A stretch of 39,056 nucleotides of DNA, taken from Vitrella brassicaformis. Taxonomy: Eukaryota > Sar > Vitrellaceae. Within the stretch, counting starts at the first letter, position 1. Each line of letters starts with the position of its first letter. Below, piece by piece: positions 21,901 to 32,773 of this stretch. Location of the stretch: positions 9,587 through 48,642 of the forward strand of contig CDMY01000575.1 of assembly GCA_001179505.1 (NCBI GenBank). Direction: 5' to 3'. Under the pieces are notes generated by a model. The model saw only the letters and a list, made by a program, of their open reading frames with translations. It searched no databases and had not been told where the DNA came from. A program made the position numbers and the translations under genes.

Positions 21901-23846
21901 GCTTCTACCTGCCGCACGCTGCCGAGGTCCGACGACGGAGGCGGGCGGCGAGGCAGCGCAAGATGAGAAGGAGCGTGAGGGAAGACAAAGAAAAGGCAGA
22001 GGCGCCGCCGTTCATCCGTCGGCTCGGAGACACAGACGAGGGAGACGAGATGGCCGCACCAATACAGAAGACAGTCGTTCGGGAGCCAGCGAGGGCCCCG
22101 CAACCACCTCAAGAGACACAGGATGTCGGTGGCCTGATCGAAGTTATCAAATCGGGTGTTCCCTCGATGAAGACCAAGCAGTCGCCCCGGCCGTCCCCTC
22201 TGATGCAGCCCCAGGAGCCCCTCTCCTCAGCCGAAGGCCCGCGGCCCCTGTCCGTCCACCTGTCGTCTTCCGAGGGCCCTCGTCCGGCAGCCCGGAGCAC
22301 GGCGGCACAGCCGACATCGATCGCCAAGCTTCTTGCGTCGGGGTGGCTGCTCAGAACTGAGTTGGTGTCCGTTCCACCTGCTCCGCTGCCCGTGAGCTTG
22401 CCATCAGCGGCACACCAGCACATGCTGAGGAACCTAGCAGCTGAGATACAACGGGTGGCTCCTGTCCGGGAGGAGAGAGAACAGATCGTGGAGCAGGATG
22501 GAGCGACACTCTCGCCCATCGCTGGCAAAGGACTCGGCGTCTCGAGGTCTCCACCGCGAGTGCGCCAGCAGAAAAGACGAAAAACAGAAATCGCTGCCAC
22601 GCCTCGTGCTTCGATCGAGTTGCAGCCTCCCTCCCTCCTCGAGCCGGCCCTCTACGCCCAATCAGTCGAGCCACAACCCAAACGAGTTGGTCATCCTCTT
22701 CGGCAGTTCACCACGGCTGTCATCCCTGCCCATGATGACGAGGACACCTCCTACCTCACCCCTCTGAAGCAGCAGCGGCACTTGCGAGGATGGCGCGTGT
22801 CGTTCCTGCAGCACACGCCTGTGAAGGGGACATGGGGCATGAGCGAGATAGAGAAGGAGCGGCTTTTGCTGCCACCGATAGCTACGATGCGCAAGAGACG
22901 AGACAGGAGGAGCAGGACCAAAGAATGGACGGGTGGCGTCGGCCTCTTTCCCTCTAAGAAGCGAATGCGAGCCCTCGACTTCTGTCCCCCCCTCAACACA
23001 GAGTCTGACCATGAGAAAGACCTGTTGCTGGATTTGCAACGGAAGGCAGAGGAGCCGCCGCAATCGTCATCAGCCGACGAGACAGCGGTCTCGCCTCTGA
23101 AACGTCGACATCGTGGCGAGGGCGTGAGCAGAGCTTTGGCAAGGCATGTGGTGACTCCTGCTACCGCGGCCCCGCTTGCCGATTCCTTCAATGCTGTCGG
23201 CCCCACGGCAACATCACTCTATGTGCCGCCCCCGAAGGCCGCCACACAGAAGCCGCCACCAATGAACACGGACGAAGCCAATCCTGCGCCGGCAGCAGAT
23301 GTGCACCAGCAGCCCCCCACTCGTGTGAGCGACGATCCCTACTTGTTCATGAGCCTGGACATCGCAGGCATGCGGCCGCCAGTGACAGAGCCTCCTCTAG
23401 ACCAATCACCCAAGAAGCGACGCGAGAGACGTAAGAGCCCATCAGTGAGGACAGAAGCGCCTCCCCCACGGAATCAACAACAGGCCGACATGGGCATCCC
23501 GGAAGCTTCGACTCTGCAGCCGATCCCGGAGCAGCCCCAGGAAGAAGCAAAGGACATGAACATCAAAGATGAGCAACAGCGGGAGAAGAAGAGGAGACAC
23601 AAGAAAGAGACGAGAGAGGCGTCCCGCCAGTCCGGCAACAGATCGGCGACCAGTGAGAGATCAACTCAACAGCGGAAGAAGGTTGGGACGCCGGCGACGC
23701 CCGACGAGCGGGCCGAGTCTCGCTCGTCGGCGTCTTCATCGTCAGCCAACGTGCAGTCGATGCCTGGTGTGATTGTGGGCAACAAGGGGTCATGGGTGTC
23801 GCCTGCATCCACCGGGGAGACGTTCAAGCCGGCCACAACCAGATAG
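12914..23846 (+). CDS. Giant unrecognised protein, about 3,228 residues
   Basis: Twenty exons close in one frame: 12914-13407, 13469-13577, 13647-14288, 14367-14814, 14869-15271, 15324-15395, 15479-15776, 15848-16137, 16197-16521, 16590-16735, 16806-16893, 16965-17054, 17113-17220, 17279-17547, 17625-17868, 17927-18921, 18985-19945, 20006-20181, 20246-20543 and 20616-23846. I recognise no domain. The first ~1,340 residues are mainly charged and helical, with one Cys/Trp-containing region (EFLNRLTDTEFFLEVVNAF, then ENGWVWTILPPTKFDYK) that looks folded, and acidic or coiled-coil stretches after it. From about 1,340 on it is Ser/Arg/Glu-rich and disordered, broken by ordered islands such as GVKTVDISMMKQLRMVG (exon 16) and a poly-Ser block beside KKKRLKKRG (exon 19). 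The last exon alone encodes 1,076 residues rich in Pro, Arg and Ser, with many dibasic clusters. A nuclear or cytoskeletal scaffold is conceivable but unsupported. In-frame ATGs at 12812 and 12836 could extend the N-terminus. Confidence 0.85.
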
Positions 23847-24208
23847 ACAAACGGGCAATGGGTGTGGGGGTGTATGGTATGGTGTGCGTGGTGTGGTGTG
23901 GTGTGGTGTGTGTCCATGCGTGGTTTGGACTCAGTCTCACACAGCATCACAGCTGTTATGTCATTCTTCTCCCTCCCCATGTGGGTTGATGTGATGGTTA
24001 ATGCACCAACTGTTCTTGTAGCTAGCACCCACCGTCCTTGCCTGGACAACATGTACGTATCCCTGGACTCACTCCTGCAGTGTAGGTGTCATACAAGTAC
24101 ACACTTAAACGTCTATCTGGGCCATCTCCCCACGACATGACATAGCTCTCAAAAAACATATATAGCTCATAGATCCATCAGAACCTTCCAACTCTCTCTG
24201 CGCATCAC
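23847..24208. other. Convergent intergenic region, giant gene and amidohydrolase
   Basis: 362 bp holding the 3' flanks of both genes. It is GT-rich near 23865-23925 and AT-richer (aaaaaacatatata) near 24152-24166. No coding or RNA gene is supported. Confidence 0.6.
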
Positions 24209-27204
24209 TCAGTCAGTCGTGGGCGTGTCAGTCAAGACATATTGCTGTCCGCCAACCCACACACCCCTCACACGCGCTTCCAGTATGCTGCGCCACGAGT
24301 GCGACGATATGTCGCAATCAAGCACTGCCACACGCACATAGAGACAGAGAAACAGACCGATCAACCGAGTGCGAGTGATCCGTGTGCCTACCCTACCGGT
24401 CAGGTCGGCTGCGTATCCTGGCTTGATGTGTCCCAGCAGCACGGATGGCGGAGGGGCAGTCTGATCGTCTGTGCGCGAGGCGAACGCACCGCCGATGGTG
24501 TAGAGCGCCAGAGCCTCGTCGAACGTCAGACGCTCCTGCGTCACACACACAGATACACACATGCCCTCCCTGCCACGAGTGGTTTGTTCGTCGCCTTAGG
24601 CAGGCAGGCAGTTACCTCAGGGCGAAACGTGTCATTTTCGGAAGGGACGGGCGGGAGCTGCCCCTGTGGTTGTGTTGTCACTCGTGAAGAGAGTGGGTAG
24701 ACGTGTTGGGTGGGTCGGTAGATGGCGTCGAGTATGCCTTTCAATGGGCTGAAGTGCTCGATCGGGCTGTCGCTCCCACCTGATGCATGGAGCCGAGCCG
24801 TCCGTCCATCCATCCATCCATCCATCCATGACACACACAGACAAAGCAAGAGGGGCATCTGCGTGCACTCCCTGACTTACCGGAACATGGGATGCCGCCG
24901 TCCATGATGGTCTTCCACACATAGGCGTACTCGAGTGCCTCGCCGCCCACAACCTTGTCAACCCATGACGCATCCGTCGGCACAAATGGCGGCTGCATAC
25001 ATTTGCGCAATCGTGTGGGTGGAGATACACACATACATACACAAGGGCGATTGTGGGTGGGTTGTCTTGCTCACTGACCTGTATGTTCCCAATGACGCCG
25101 AGCCGCTTCATTTTGTCAATGAGGTCCCTGCCTAGCAGTTGGCAGTGAGTCAGCACGGGCCGCATGGAGGGAGGCACCCCCGCCCGATCAAATGCATCCA
25201 ACACCTACAGACAGGCACACCAGATACCCTCCCTCGACCTGTGTCTTCACTACCCCTCCAGCTGTCTCTTCGGCTGACCTCTTCAGCCGCCCTATCGCCT
25301 ATGGCGTGTACCTCCAGCCGCAGACCACACAAACTGCATTCGCATGCACCAAATACACACACGGGCGCACTTCGAGAAGCCAGCGAAATCTCCTGAACAC
25401 ACAACTCCCTCACGTGGCCAGCTCGAATCGCCTCTGCAGCTCGTCTGGGGTCTCGATGAGGATGCCCCTCCCGCCCTGATCCGTTCCATTGGCCGCGTGC
25501 GCCTGCCAGGGCGTCTCCACATCGCTGTGGCCCGCCGGGCTGCCCGTGGTCTCATTGGTGGTGGTGCCCGTCTTATAAGGCTGCCGCACAGCCGCCGTCT
25601 TGGCGCCCAGGGACCCGTCAGCGAACACCTTGACTCGATCGCAGGACACTCGCGAGTGCACGGAAGGGCCCTGGTGTGACAGGCAACTCAACCAACGGAG
25701 GGATGCAGGAAGACCGGCAGGGAACGAGGCGCAATGCTTACGCGGACATTGAGCTGGGTCCTGAGCAGCTCTTGTCGGTCGCTGTCGTTCATCGTCCGAG
25801 CATACTGGAGCACCTCCTCAGTGGACGGTCCCTCTGAGCCCATATGCTTGGCAAACGCCTGGATCAGATCCTCAAACATGACCGTGTGGAACACACTGGC
25901 CAGCAGGACAGGAAGCAGGACAGCAGCCACGTCCACACGACACGAGATCAGTTGTGTGTACCTTCGCCTACCGAATGGGGAGTCGTTTCGCCGCCTCCAG
26001 CCTTCTGTAAAGCTCGACAGCGTCGCCATCGTTGGACTGGACGGCCGTTAGGCCGGTGCGGGCCATCTCCTCCAGCGCACTCGATATGAACTCCATCCGC
26101 ACCTCGTCCGACTCAGCCAGCGCATAACTTGTCACCTGCACACACATGGCGCCACACACACCATGCCATGCAGAGCACTCACTACTGCTGCCGTGTCGGT
26201 CGGTATGATCGGTATGAGGAGCCCGCACCCACCAGGCTATAAGCCGGTTCCTCATAGAAGAGCCCATCAGGGGTGCCGTCGTCATAGAGGCCCACCCGGC
26301 CGCCGTCCACTTTGCCCCAGCTGTCGACTTGGTCCAGCGGCAGGTTGGCGGCCCTGAGGCCGGCCGTGTTGGTGACGGCGACGTGGAAACAGGCGCGATA
26401 GAGGAAGACCGGTCTGTCTGGGACGTACTTGTCGATGTCCTTCCTCGTCGGCATGCGCCTCTCTTTCAGCGATTCCTGAGCCCACCCTGAGCCCACGATC
26501 CACGCACGATTCGGGTGGCTGACAGACAGACAGACAGACAGACAGAAGAGGTACATGTGGGTGGGTAAGTAGGTGTTTCTATCCACCTTATTTACCTCTC
26601 TGCGAATTGTTTGCATCGCTGGCCGATGTCGTCGATGGATGTGGTGTTGGCCAAGTCCACACTGCTGCGCTTCGCACCCGTCATCTCGACGTGAATGTGG
26701 CTGTCATGCAAACCTGAACACCACACACACACACGCACGCACGCACACACACAGGCATCCATAGCACTCTGAGATAGACCTGTGTACCTGGCACCGCATA
26801 AGCCCCTTGCAGGTCCACCACACGAGCGCCATCCTCAGGCCCAACACCATGCCCGTCGTCCGCCTCGACCGCCTTGATAAGTCCATCTTGCACCAACACA
26901 CGGTTGCGACGGAAGGCGCCCTTGAATGGCATCGAAGATGACTCCCACTCCCAGATGTGACCTCCCACCAGCCAGGCGGCGGCCGTGCTGTCCGATGTAT
27001 TCACGCAGGGGGAGGCAAGGTCGCACTCGGGGATAAACTGAGTCACTTGGGCAGCGGCGTTATGAAGCTGCCGACACCCATCCATCCATCTCAGTCAGAT
27101 GAAAGCGTTGACCTCATTTCATTGAGTGATGCTATCGACAGCTTGCTTACGAAGAGGGAAAGCGCCACAAGACCTTTGGCATCTGCCGAGCGCAGATTCA
27201 TCAT
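24209..27204 (-). CDS. Amidohydrolase family 3 (YtcJ-like), predicted secreted
   Basis: Thirteen minus-strand exons: 27204-27151, 27067-26788, 26713-26596, 26518-26233, 26135-25972, 25895-25742, 25670-25414, 25333-25279, 25204-25079, 24992-24881, 24779-24616, 24535-24397 and 24324-24209. They close to about 674 residues. The metal-dependent TIM-barrel hydrolase landmarks are in order: the LHDSHIH HxH motif early, DRVKVFADGSLGAKTAAV mid-protein (the usual metal-bridging position carries this KVFADG segment), VHAIGDRA, TH after RPVL, and GGSDSPIEHFSPL. The substrate cannot be told; relatives act on amide or N-formyl bonds. The first exon (MMNLRSADAKGLVALSLFL) with the start of the second forms a likely signal peptide, so a secreted or endomembrane enzyme is inferred. 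A downstream ATG at 27085 would skip the first intron and lose this peptide. Head-to-head with citrate synthase. Confidence 0.9.
24801..24829. repeat. (CATC)n microsatellite in an intron
   Basis: About seven CATC units inside the amidohydrolase intron 24780-24880. The same tetramer recurs near 27080, 28384, 29400 and 31530. Confidence 0.85.
26518..26546. repeat. (CAGA)n microsatellite at an exon border
   Basis: CAGA units lie immediately upstream (on the minus strand) of amidohydrolase exon 4 and supply its acceptor CAG. Confidence 0.8.
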
Positions 27205-27533
27205 CGGGATGGATGGATAGATCAATCTGGGAAGGAGATCTCAAGGCTTGTCATTCAATCGCGGGCTGCTGACATGACAGACACCAACGAAGCACATCCC
27301 CAGATCCTCTCTCCTCCTTCTCCTCTGCGTTGAAGAAACGCGGTAGGGTTCTTCCAACCCTCCGATCGTCCTGCCCATACCCTAGGGTGTACGCGGCACT
27401 TTTAATTCAGCCTGGGCTAGGGTACTAGGCCTTATCACATTTCCTCAACACTCTGCTGTTGCTTTTGCGAGCTCAGATCTGCAAGCTCAGCTCCTCGCCG
27501 AGGGCTTCGCAGTCCGTCCTTCCGTAGCATAAT
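27205..27533. promoter_or_regulatory. Bidirectional promoter region, amidohydrolase / citrate synthase
   Basis: 329 bp between divergent ATGs. TGCGAGCTC at 27466-27474 runs straight into CAGATCTGCAAGCTC at 27474-27488, so both recurrent promoter elements are fused here as in the peroxidase promoter. They lie 45-68 nt before the citrate synthase ATG. A CTAGGGTGTAC / GCTAGGGTAC pair near 27382-27424 is another short repeat of unknown role. Confidence 0.5.
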
Positions 27534-29734
27534 ATGAAGATCCGCACATCCCTGAGCCTCTCCAGGCTCGCCTGTACTCATCTGGGCTCTGCCACTGCAG
27601 CGTCCCGAGCCAGCTGCACGAGCTGCCGCTCTTTCTCGTCGGCCATGCCAGCCCTGACGGAGAAGATAGAGGAGTTGGGCAAGCGCAAGATCGACATCCT
27701 GCAGTACCTGCGTAAGAACCACCGGATGGCGAGCCTGGGCGAGGTGCGGCTGGACCAGGCCATCGGCGGGATGCGGGGGATCAAGGGCATGATATGCGAG
27801 ACCAGCGAGCTCGACCCAGAGTTTGGCATCACCTACCGCGACCACAAAATCGAGGACCTTCGCGGCAGACTGCCGACGGTGCAGGGCGGCAAGGAGCCCC
27901 TGCCGGAAGCATTGCTGTGGCTGCTGCTGACGGGGGAGATCCCGAGCCCGGAGGAGACCATGATGATCCAGCAGGAGCTGGCGAGTCGCGCAAAGGTGCC
28001 CAAGCACGTGGAGGCGGCCATCGATGCGCTGCCGGCGTCGACCCACCCGATGACGCAGCTGGTGGTGGGGGTGACGGCCATGCAGACGGAGAGCAAGTTC
28101 GCCACACTATACCGAGACGGGCTGCACAAGACCCAGTACTGGAAACCCATTCTCAACGACTCGCTGGACCTGGTCAGTCAGTCACTGTTGGCGGAGAGAA
28201 CGACTCGCGCGGGAAATGGAAATGTGTTCTCTTTCTGTTTGTTTGTGTGGGTGGGCAGATAGCGAGTATCCCGATCATCGCTGCGCGCATCTACCGCCGG
28301 ACGTTCAAAGACGGCAAGACCATCCCACCAGACCCTTCTCTCGACTGGGTGAGAAGAATGAACACATACATCACATGGACATGGATGGATGGATCGATGG
28401 ATCGATGGGTGAATCCATCCGTTTAAACGTGTTGGTCAGTCTGCGAGTTTCACCAAGATGTTGGGTTATGAGGATCCGAACTTCTACGAACTGATGCGGC
28501 TGTACCTCTTCCTACACGCCGATCACGAAGGTCAGTGAGTGACGCCACACACCCACCCATGACATCACACGACACGCAAGAACAGACAAAACAAGATACA
28601 ACAGCAGCAGTAGAAGGGCGCGGCGTCGCGATGCATCCCCCCATCCATGTCTGGCTGTCTGTCTGTCTGGCTGAATGTGTCAGGTGGCAATGTTTCTGCC
28701 CACACGACCCACCTGGTGGGCAGTGCCCTGTCGGACCCATACCTCTCAATGGGAGCGGGACTCGCCGGACTCGCCGGTGGGCGCACTGACTCACACACGG
28801 AGAACACGCAAAGGAGGCCTTACCTGTGTGTCGTGCGGTGTGTCAGGTCCGCTGCATGGTTTGGCCAACCAGGAGTGTCTGCGGTGGATCCTGGACCTCA
28901 AGGACAGACTCAAGGGCCAGCCGCCCAGCGACGAGCTCATCGCCAAACTCGCGCAGGTAGGTACTCACGGGAGTTTGGTGTCGCATTCCCACTCTTTATC
29001 TGTCTGTGTGGGTGATGTGTGTCCAGGAGACGCTCGACTCAGGCCGTGTGATCCCTGGGTTCGGCCACGCTGTGCTGCGTGTGACGGACCCAAGATACAT
29101 GGCGCAGCGGGCGTTCGCCCTCGAGCACCTCAAGGACTCTGAGCTCTTCAGGATAGTCGACGCCTGCTACAAGACCATACCTGTCATACTGCAGAAGACA
29201 GGTATGGTAGGCCGGCAAACACACACGTCATGGCGAGACATGCATAGGACAAATGTGTGTATGTGTGTTCGCGTGTGTGTTTGTAGGGAAGGTGAAGAAC
29301 CCGTGGCCGAATGTAGACGCCCACTCGGGCATCCTGCTGCACCACTACGGCCTCACTGAAGCAGACTACTTCACAGTAAGTATGCAACCAACCGATCCAT
29401 CCATCCATCCACCCACCACACACACCCCTTCTCTCATTCACGTGTGTGTGTGGGTGCATTCAGGTGTTGTTCGGTGTGTCCCGCACCATCGGGTGTCTGT
29501 CTCAGCTGGTGTGGTCGCGGCTGCTGGGATTCCCCATCGAGCGACCCAAGAGTGTCACCATCCACTGGCTCGACAAGTCGCTCACTGTCAGTCATTGGCA
29601 CAAGCTAGACAGACAACACACACCCCCACATAAGTGCATTTCCCGATGTCTGTGCGTGTACTGCGTATATGTGTGTGTGTGTGTGGTTGCAGGACACCCA
29701 GGGCGACAGCGGCTCACTCGGGCTCAACAGCTGA
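27534..29734 (+). CDS. Citrate synthase, mitochondrial
   Basis: Nine exons: 27534-28172, 28259-28348, 28440-28530, 28684-28776, 28847-28956, 29027-29201, 29287-29375, 29464-29586 and 29693-29734, closing to about 483 residues. It condenses acetyl-CoA with oxaloacetate to citrate, the first TCA step. Catalytic landmarks are present: the His in [20 protein letters not shown], the second His in [14 protein letters not shown], and the Asp in [10 protein letters not shown]. The N-terminus ([14 protein letters not shown]... to SSA) is Arg/Ser-rich and lacks acidic residues, fitting a mitochondrial presequence; the mature part begins near [15 protein letters not shown]. The length and sequence are those of the eukaryotic mitochondrial class, not the shorter bacterial type. 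A 2-methylcitrate synthase role cannot be excluded from sequence alone. The terminal exon adds only 13 residues. Confidence 0.95.
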
Positions 29735-30359
29735 ACTCAACCTCATCCAGTCAGTCAGCCCCTCACCGGGGGTGACAGAAGGCTGTGTCAGCAGTGAGAG
29801 TGCAGCCAGAGCGAAGAGAGAGAGAAGTGTCGGTACATTAGCTAATACCTCTATCTATCTCAGTTGACTTGCTGAGGACCGTTTTCGATGTCCCTTCCCT
29901 TTTTGTGGCCCGTGTGTCCGTGAGATGAGGGCGGGGAATGTCTGTGTGTATGTGGGTATGTGTGTGCCGGGTGTGGCATCCACTCAACTGTCCATTGACT
30001 CCCTGCACGTCATGCTGCCCATGACTGACAGCACAGAGCTTCGTGTGGGCTGTGGCGTGAAGAGTGCAGCCATGGACGGTGGATGGATGGAGACAAGGGG
30101 TGCTCTAATTACGTAAGTACGTCGATGTGACTGACATTATGTAAGTGTAAGGAAGGTGAGATACGATAGAAAAAAAGTGCTGCAGGTAGTATTGCTGGGC
30201 CGCATTCCACTCAAGCACTTCAAGTGTTCAGACAAAGAGAGAGACAGTGGTTCCGAATGTCTCACTCACACTATCACGCCACGCCACGCCACCATCAGCA
30301 GCTCTCTGCTTTCTCCAATTGTCCGTTCACTCAACTCAACCTCCCTCCTCATTAGTCAG
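29735..30359. other. Convergent intergenic region, citrate synthase and alpha-arrestin
   Basis: 625 bp containing both 3' flanks. No coding exon or RNA gene is supported. The open frame at 29925-30116 is GT-repeat derived and has no recognisable product. Confidence 0.6.
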
Positions 30360-32465
30360 TCAGTCATACGCTGGCGGTGGGGCCTGGGCCTCCCCCGAAG
30401 AATCCCCTCCCTCAGGTTTGGCCTCCGTCTCCCCATTCGCCCCATAGGACGGCGGCGGGGGCGCTGACGTCAACGGCGTGTACTGCTGCTGCTGCTGCTG
30501 CAGCTGCTCCTGCGGCTGCGGCATCATGACACCCGGCTGCTGCTGCTGCTGCTGCTGCACCACGACAGCCTGGGTGGGCACCCCCCCAGGAATGTTCGGC
30601 TGCGCATACATGGGGGGGGCCACCTGATAGGCCCCCGGGCCGCCCACGGCTGGCTGCTGCTGGAGATAGTGTGTGTAGGCTGGTGGCAGGGGTGGGGCGG
30701 TGGGTGCTGGGATGGTGATGGCGACGACCTCCTGATAAACCACTGGCTGCCATGTGGCCGGCATCATGGCGATGGGGGCCGGGGGCGGCTGACGTAGGAA
30801 CAGAATGATCGGGCAAGTCACGTTGGCTGTTGTCCCGCAGGTGATGCCTTCACAAACAGAGAGAGAAAGACAGAGACTCCCAAGTGCGCCAGTGTGTCTG
30901 GATCTGGATGGTGCTCAATCAGTTAGTCAGTTACCTGCTTTCATCTGGATGCTGAACTGGCACTGGATGATCTGCCCGAACGTCGTGGGCCGGACGCTAT
31001 GTGGGATGGACAAAGTCATCTGCCTGGGGTTGCCTTCCTGCTCCGTCTCCTTGGTGTGAGGCGCTATCCCCGCGTAGCTCTGGGAAGCGATCACGTCCTT
31101 GTCGCGCCACGTGCGCGTACGCGTGGTGATACTCTGCACACACACACACACGCGGCAGTGGGGAGTGGAGAGGATGGTCGTGTGTGCCGCACTGACCACT
31201 TCTCTGACAAGTTCCAGGCGGATCTTCGGGATGTTGGCCTCGCTTTGGTTGTCAATCGAGCAGAGGAGCTGGGCCATGTCGCCTTCATGTCCACACACAC
31301 ACACACGGCAGGTGGTATGGTACGCGCCTGGCTCACATTATTACATGAATCACCATGCTCATTCACCGACCGGGCATGTACTTGTCGGCGTTGCACCTCA
31401 TGGTGAGGTTCATCTCGCCCTTAGCGATGCAGCAGCAGAGGTACATCATCTGGTGGTCGTGACCCACAAGCTCCACCGAAGGCGGCATCCTCTGGTACAC
31501 CGTCAGCTTCTTGGTGTCCTGCATCCAATCGACCCATCCATCCATCCATCCACTTCTTCTCTGTGTTTGTGGCCACCCCTACCTCACCTTGAGGTCCGCC
31601 TTGAACATGCCCGGCCGCACCACTTTGCCCTTGACCTTGTATACGATCTCACAGTTATACCGGTCACCATGGACTCGGTCAGAGAGCTCGAACGAGCCTG
31701 CACCAACAGGCAGACAGACAGACAGACAGGCAGGCAGGGGCCGCCATCGACACATCCATCCATCCAGGCATTGCATTGCCTGCCTGGTAGTGTGGATGGC
31801 AGCATGAAGCGGAAGGGGTACGAGTACTGCCCACGGTCGAGATGCGACAGGCCCTGAGCCACCGGAACCTTCATTGAGCAAAGAAAAAGGCAAAAGGCAA
31901 GGCAGCAGTGTATGTAGCGCAGTTTACTGGACAAAGACCATTCACTGATTTGTCTCTCTCTCTCTCTCTCACTTCAACTTTGAAGAAGTCATTGCGATTG
32001 GTGTGCGTCCTGGTCTTCTGCACCTGCTTGGCGTTGTCGCCAGTGCCCTCCGTGACCGTGTACGTCTCTGCAGACAGGCACACAAGCAGCGGCGCAATGA
32101 AAGGGCCCGACTGAAACGCCTAAAGTGCCGGTCTGGTCTGCATGCTTCATCCATCCACGCCCCCAGTGAGTGCTGCAGTGCCTTCCTTCGTGAGCTGTCT
32201 GTTCTTATTACCTACCCCACACGGTCACACGCTCGAAGCCCGACACCTTCAAGAAGACTCCCTTGACCTGCGTCGGGCTTTCGACCTGCAAGTTGACCTG
32301 AGGGCAGAGCGGGGCAAACGAGAGAGCAGAGCAGCAAGTGTATAGAGTCTCAGAAGGCCTCGCCTTTCTCCGTGCACAATTCCTTCTCACCCGGCCTGTG
32401 ACCTCATCGCCAGCGCCGTAGTTCTGCTGGTCTGTCTGCACATTGACACCGCTGGCATTCCCCAT
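30360..32465 (-). CDS. Alpha-arrestin-like protein with PPxY motifs
   Basis: Nine minus-strand exons: 32465-32391, 32297-32216, 32067-31973, 31868-31784, 31697-31588, 31518-31371, 31282-31197, 31133-30935 and 30847-30360, closing to about 455 residues. The arrestin N domain is seen in NYGAGDEVTGR, VKGVFLKVSGFERV, YSYPFRFMLPSTLPGSFEL and YNCEIVYKVKGKV. The arrestin C domain follows, with the MAQLLCSIDNQSEANI region and its beta strands up to SVRPTTFGQIIQC. The tail is Pro/Gln-rich (polyQ blocks) and holds PPPSYG and, at the very end, PPPAYD. These are PPxY motifs that in alpha-arrestins recruit WW-domain NEDD4-type ubiquitin ligases to membrane cargo. The N-terminus MGNASG fits N-myristoylation, which would tether it to membranes. 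Intron 4 (31698-31783) starts with GC. Introns 3, 6 and 8 end in AAG rather than CAG/TAG. Confidence 0.9.
31708..31739. repeat. (CAGA)/(CAGG)n microsatellite in an intron
   Basis: Tetranucleotide run inside the GC-AG intron of the alpha-arrestin gene. Confidence 0.8.
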
Positions 32466-32773
32466 TGCGCACAGCCCGCTTTTATTCGATTTTGCACGAC
32501 GAGGGCGCCCCTCTCTGTTCGAAGAAAGCTCGCATGCGGTACCCAACGAGCTTGCAGCAGAATATCGCATCTCGTGGACGTCTGGAGAGCGTGTGTTGAG
32601 GAACAAGCCCAAGATCTGCAGATCTCGCCAATTGCCGCCATCCCGTGAGCCAAGTGTGACCGCTGCAAACGACGAGGGCCAGCTGATGGCCCAGGAGGCT
32701 TCTGTGTGTGTGAATCTTGACCGACGGATACTGTCTGTGGCCTGGCGGTCCTAGCGAGCCAGCTACCCTATAT
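32466..32773. promoter_or_regulatory. Bidirectional promoter region, alpha-arrestin / GalNAc-transferase
   Basis: 308 bp between divergent ATGs. It holds AAGCTCGCA at 32526-32534, CGAGCTTGCA at 32547-32556, and the palindrome AGATCTGCAGATCT at 32612-32625. These are variants of the two elements found in the other head-to-head promoters. A short TATATATG lies at the GalNAc-transferase start itself, too close to be a TATA box. Confidence 0.5.
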
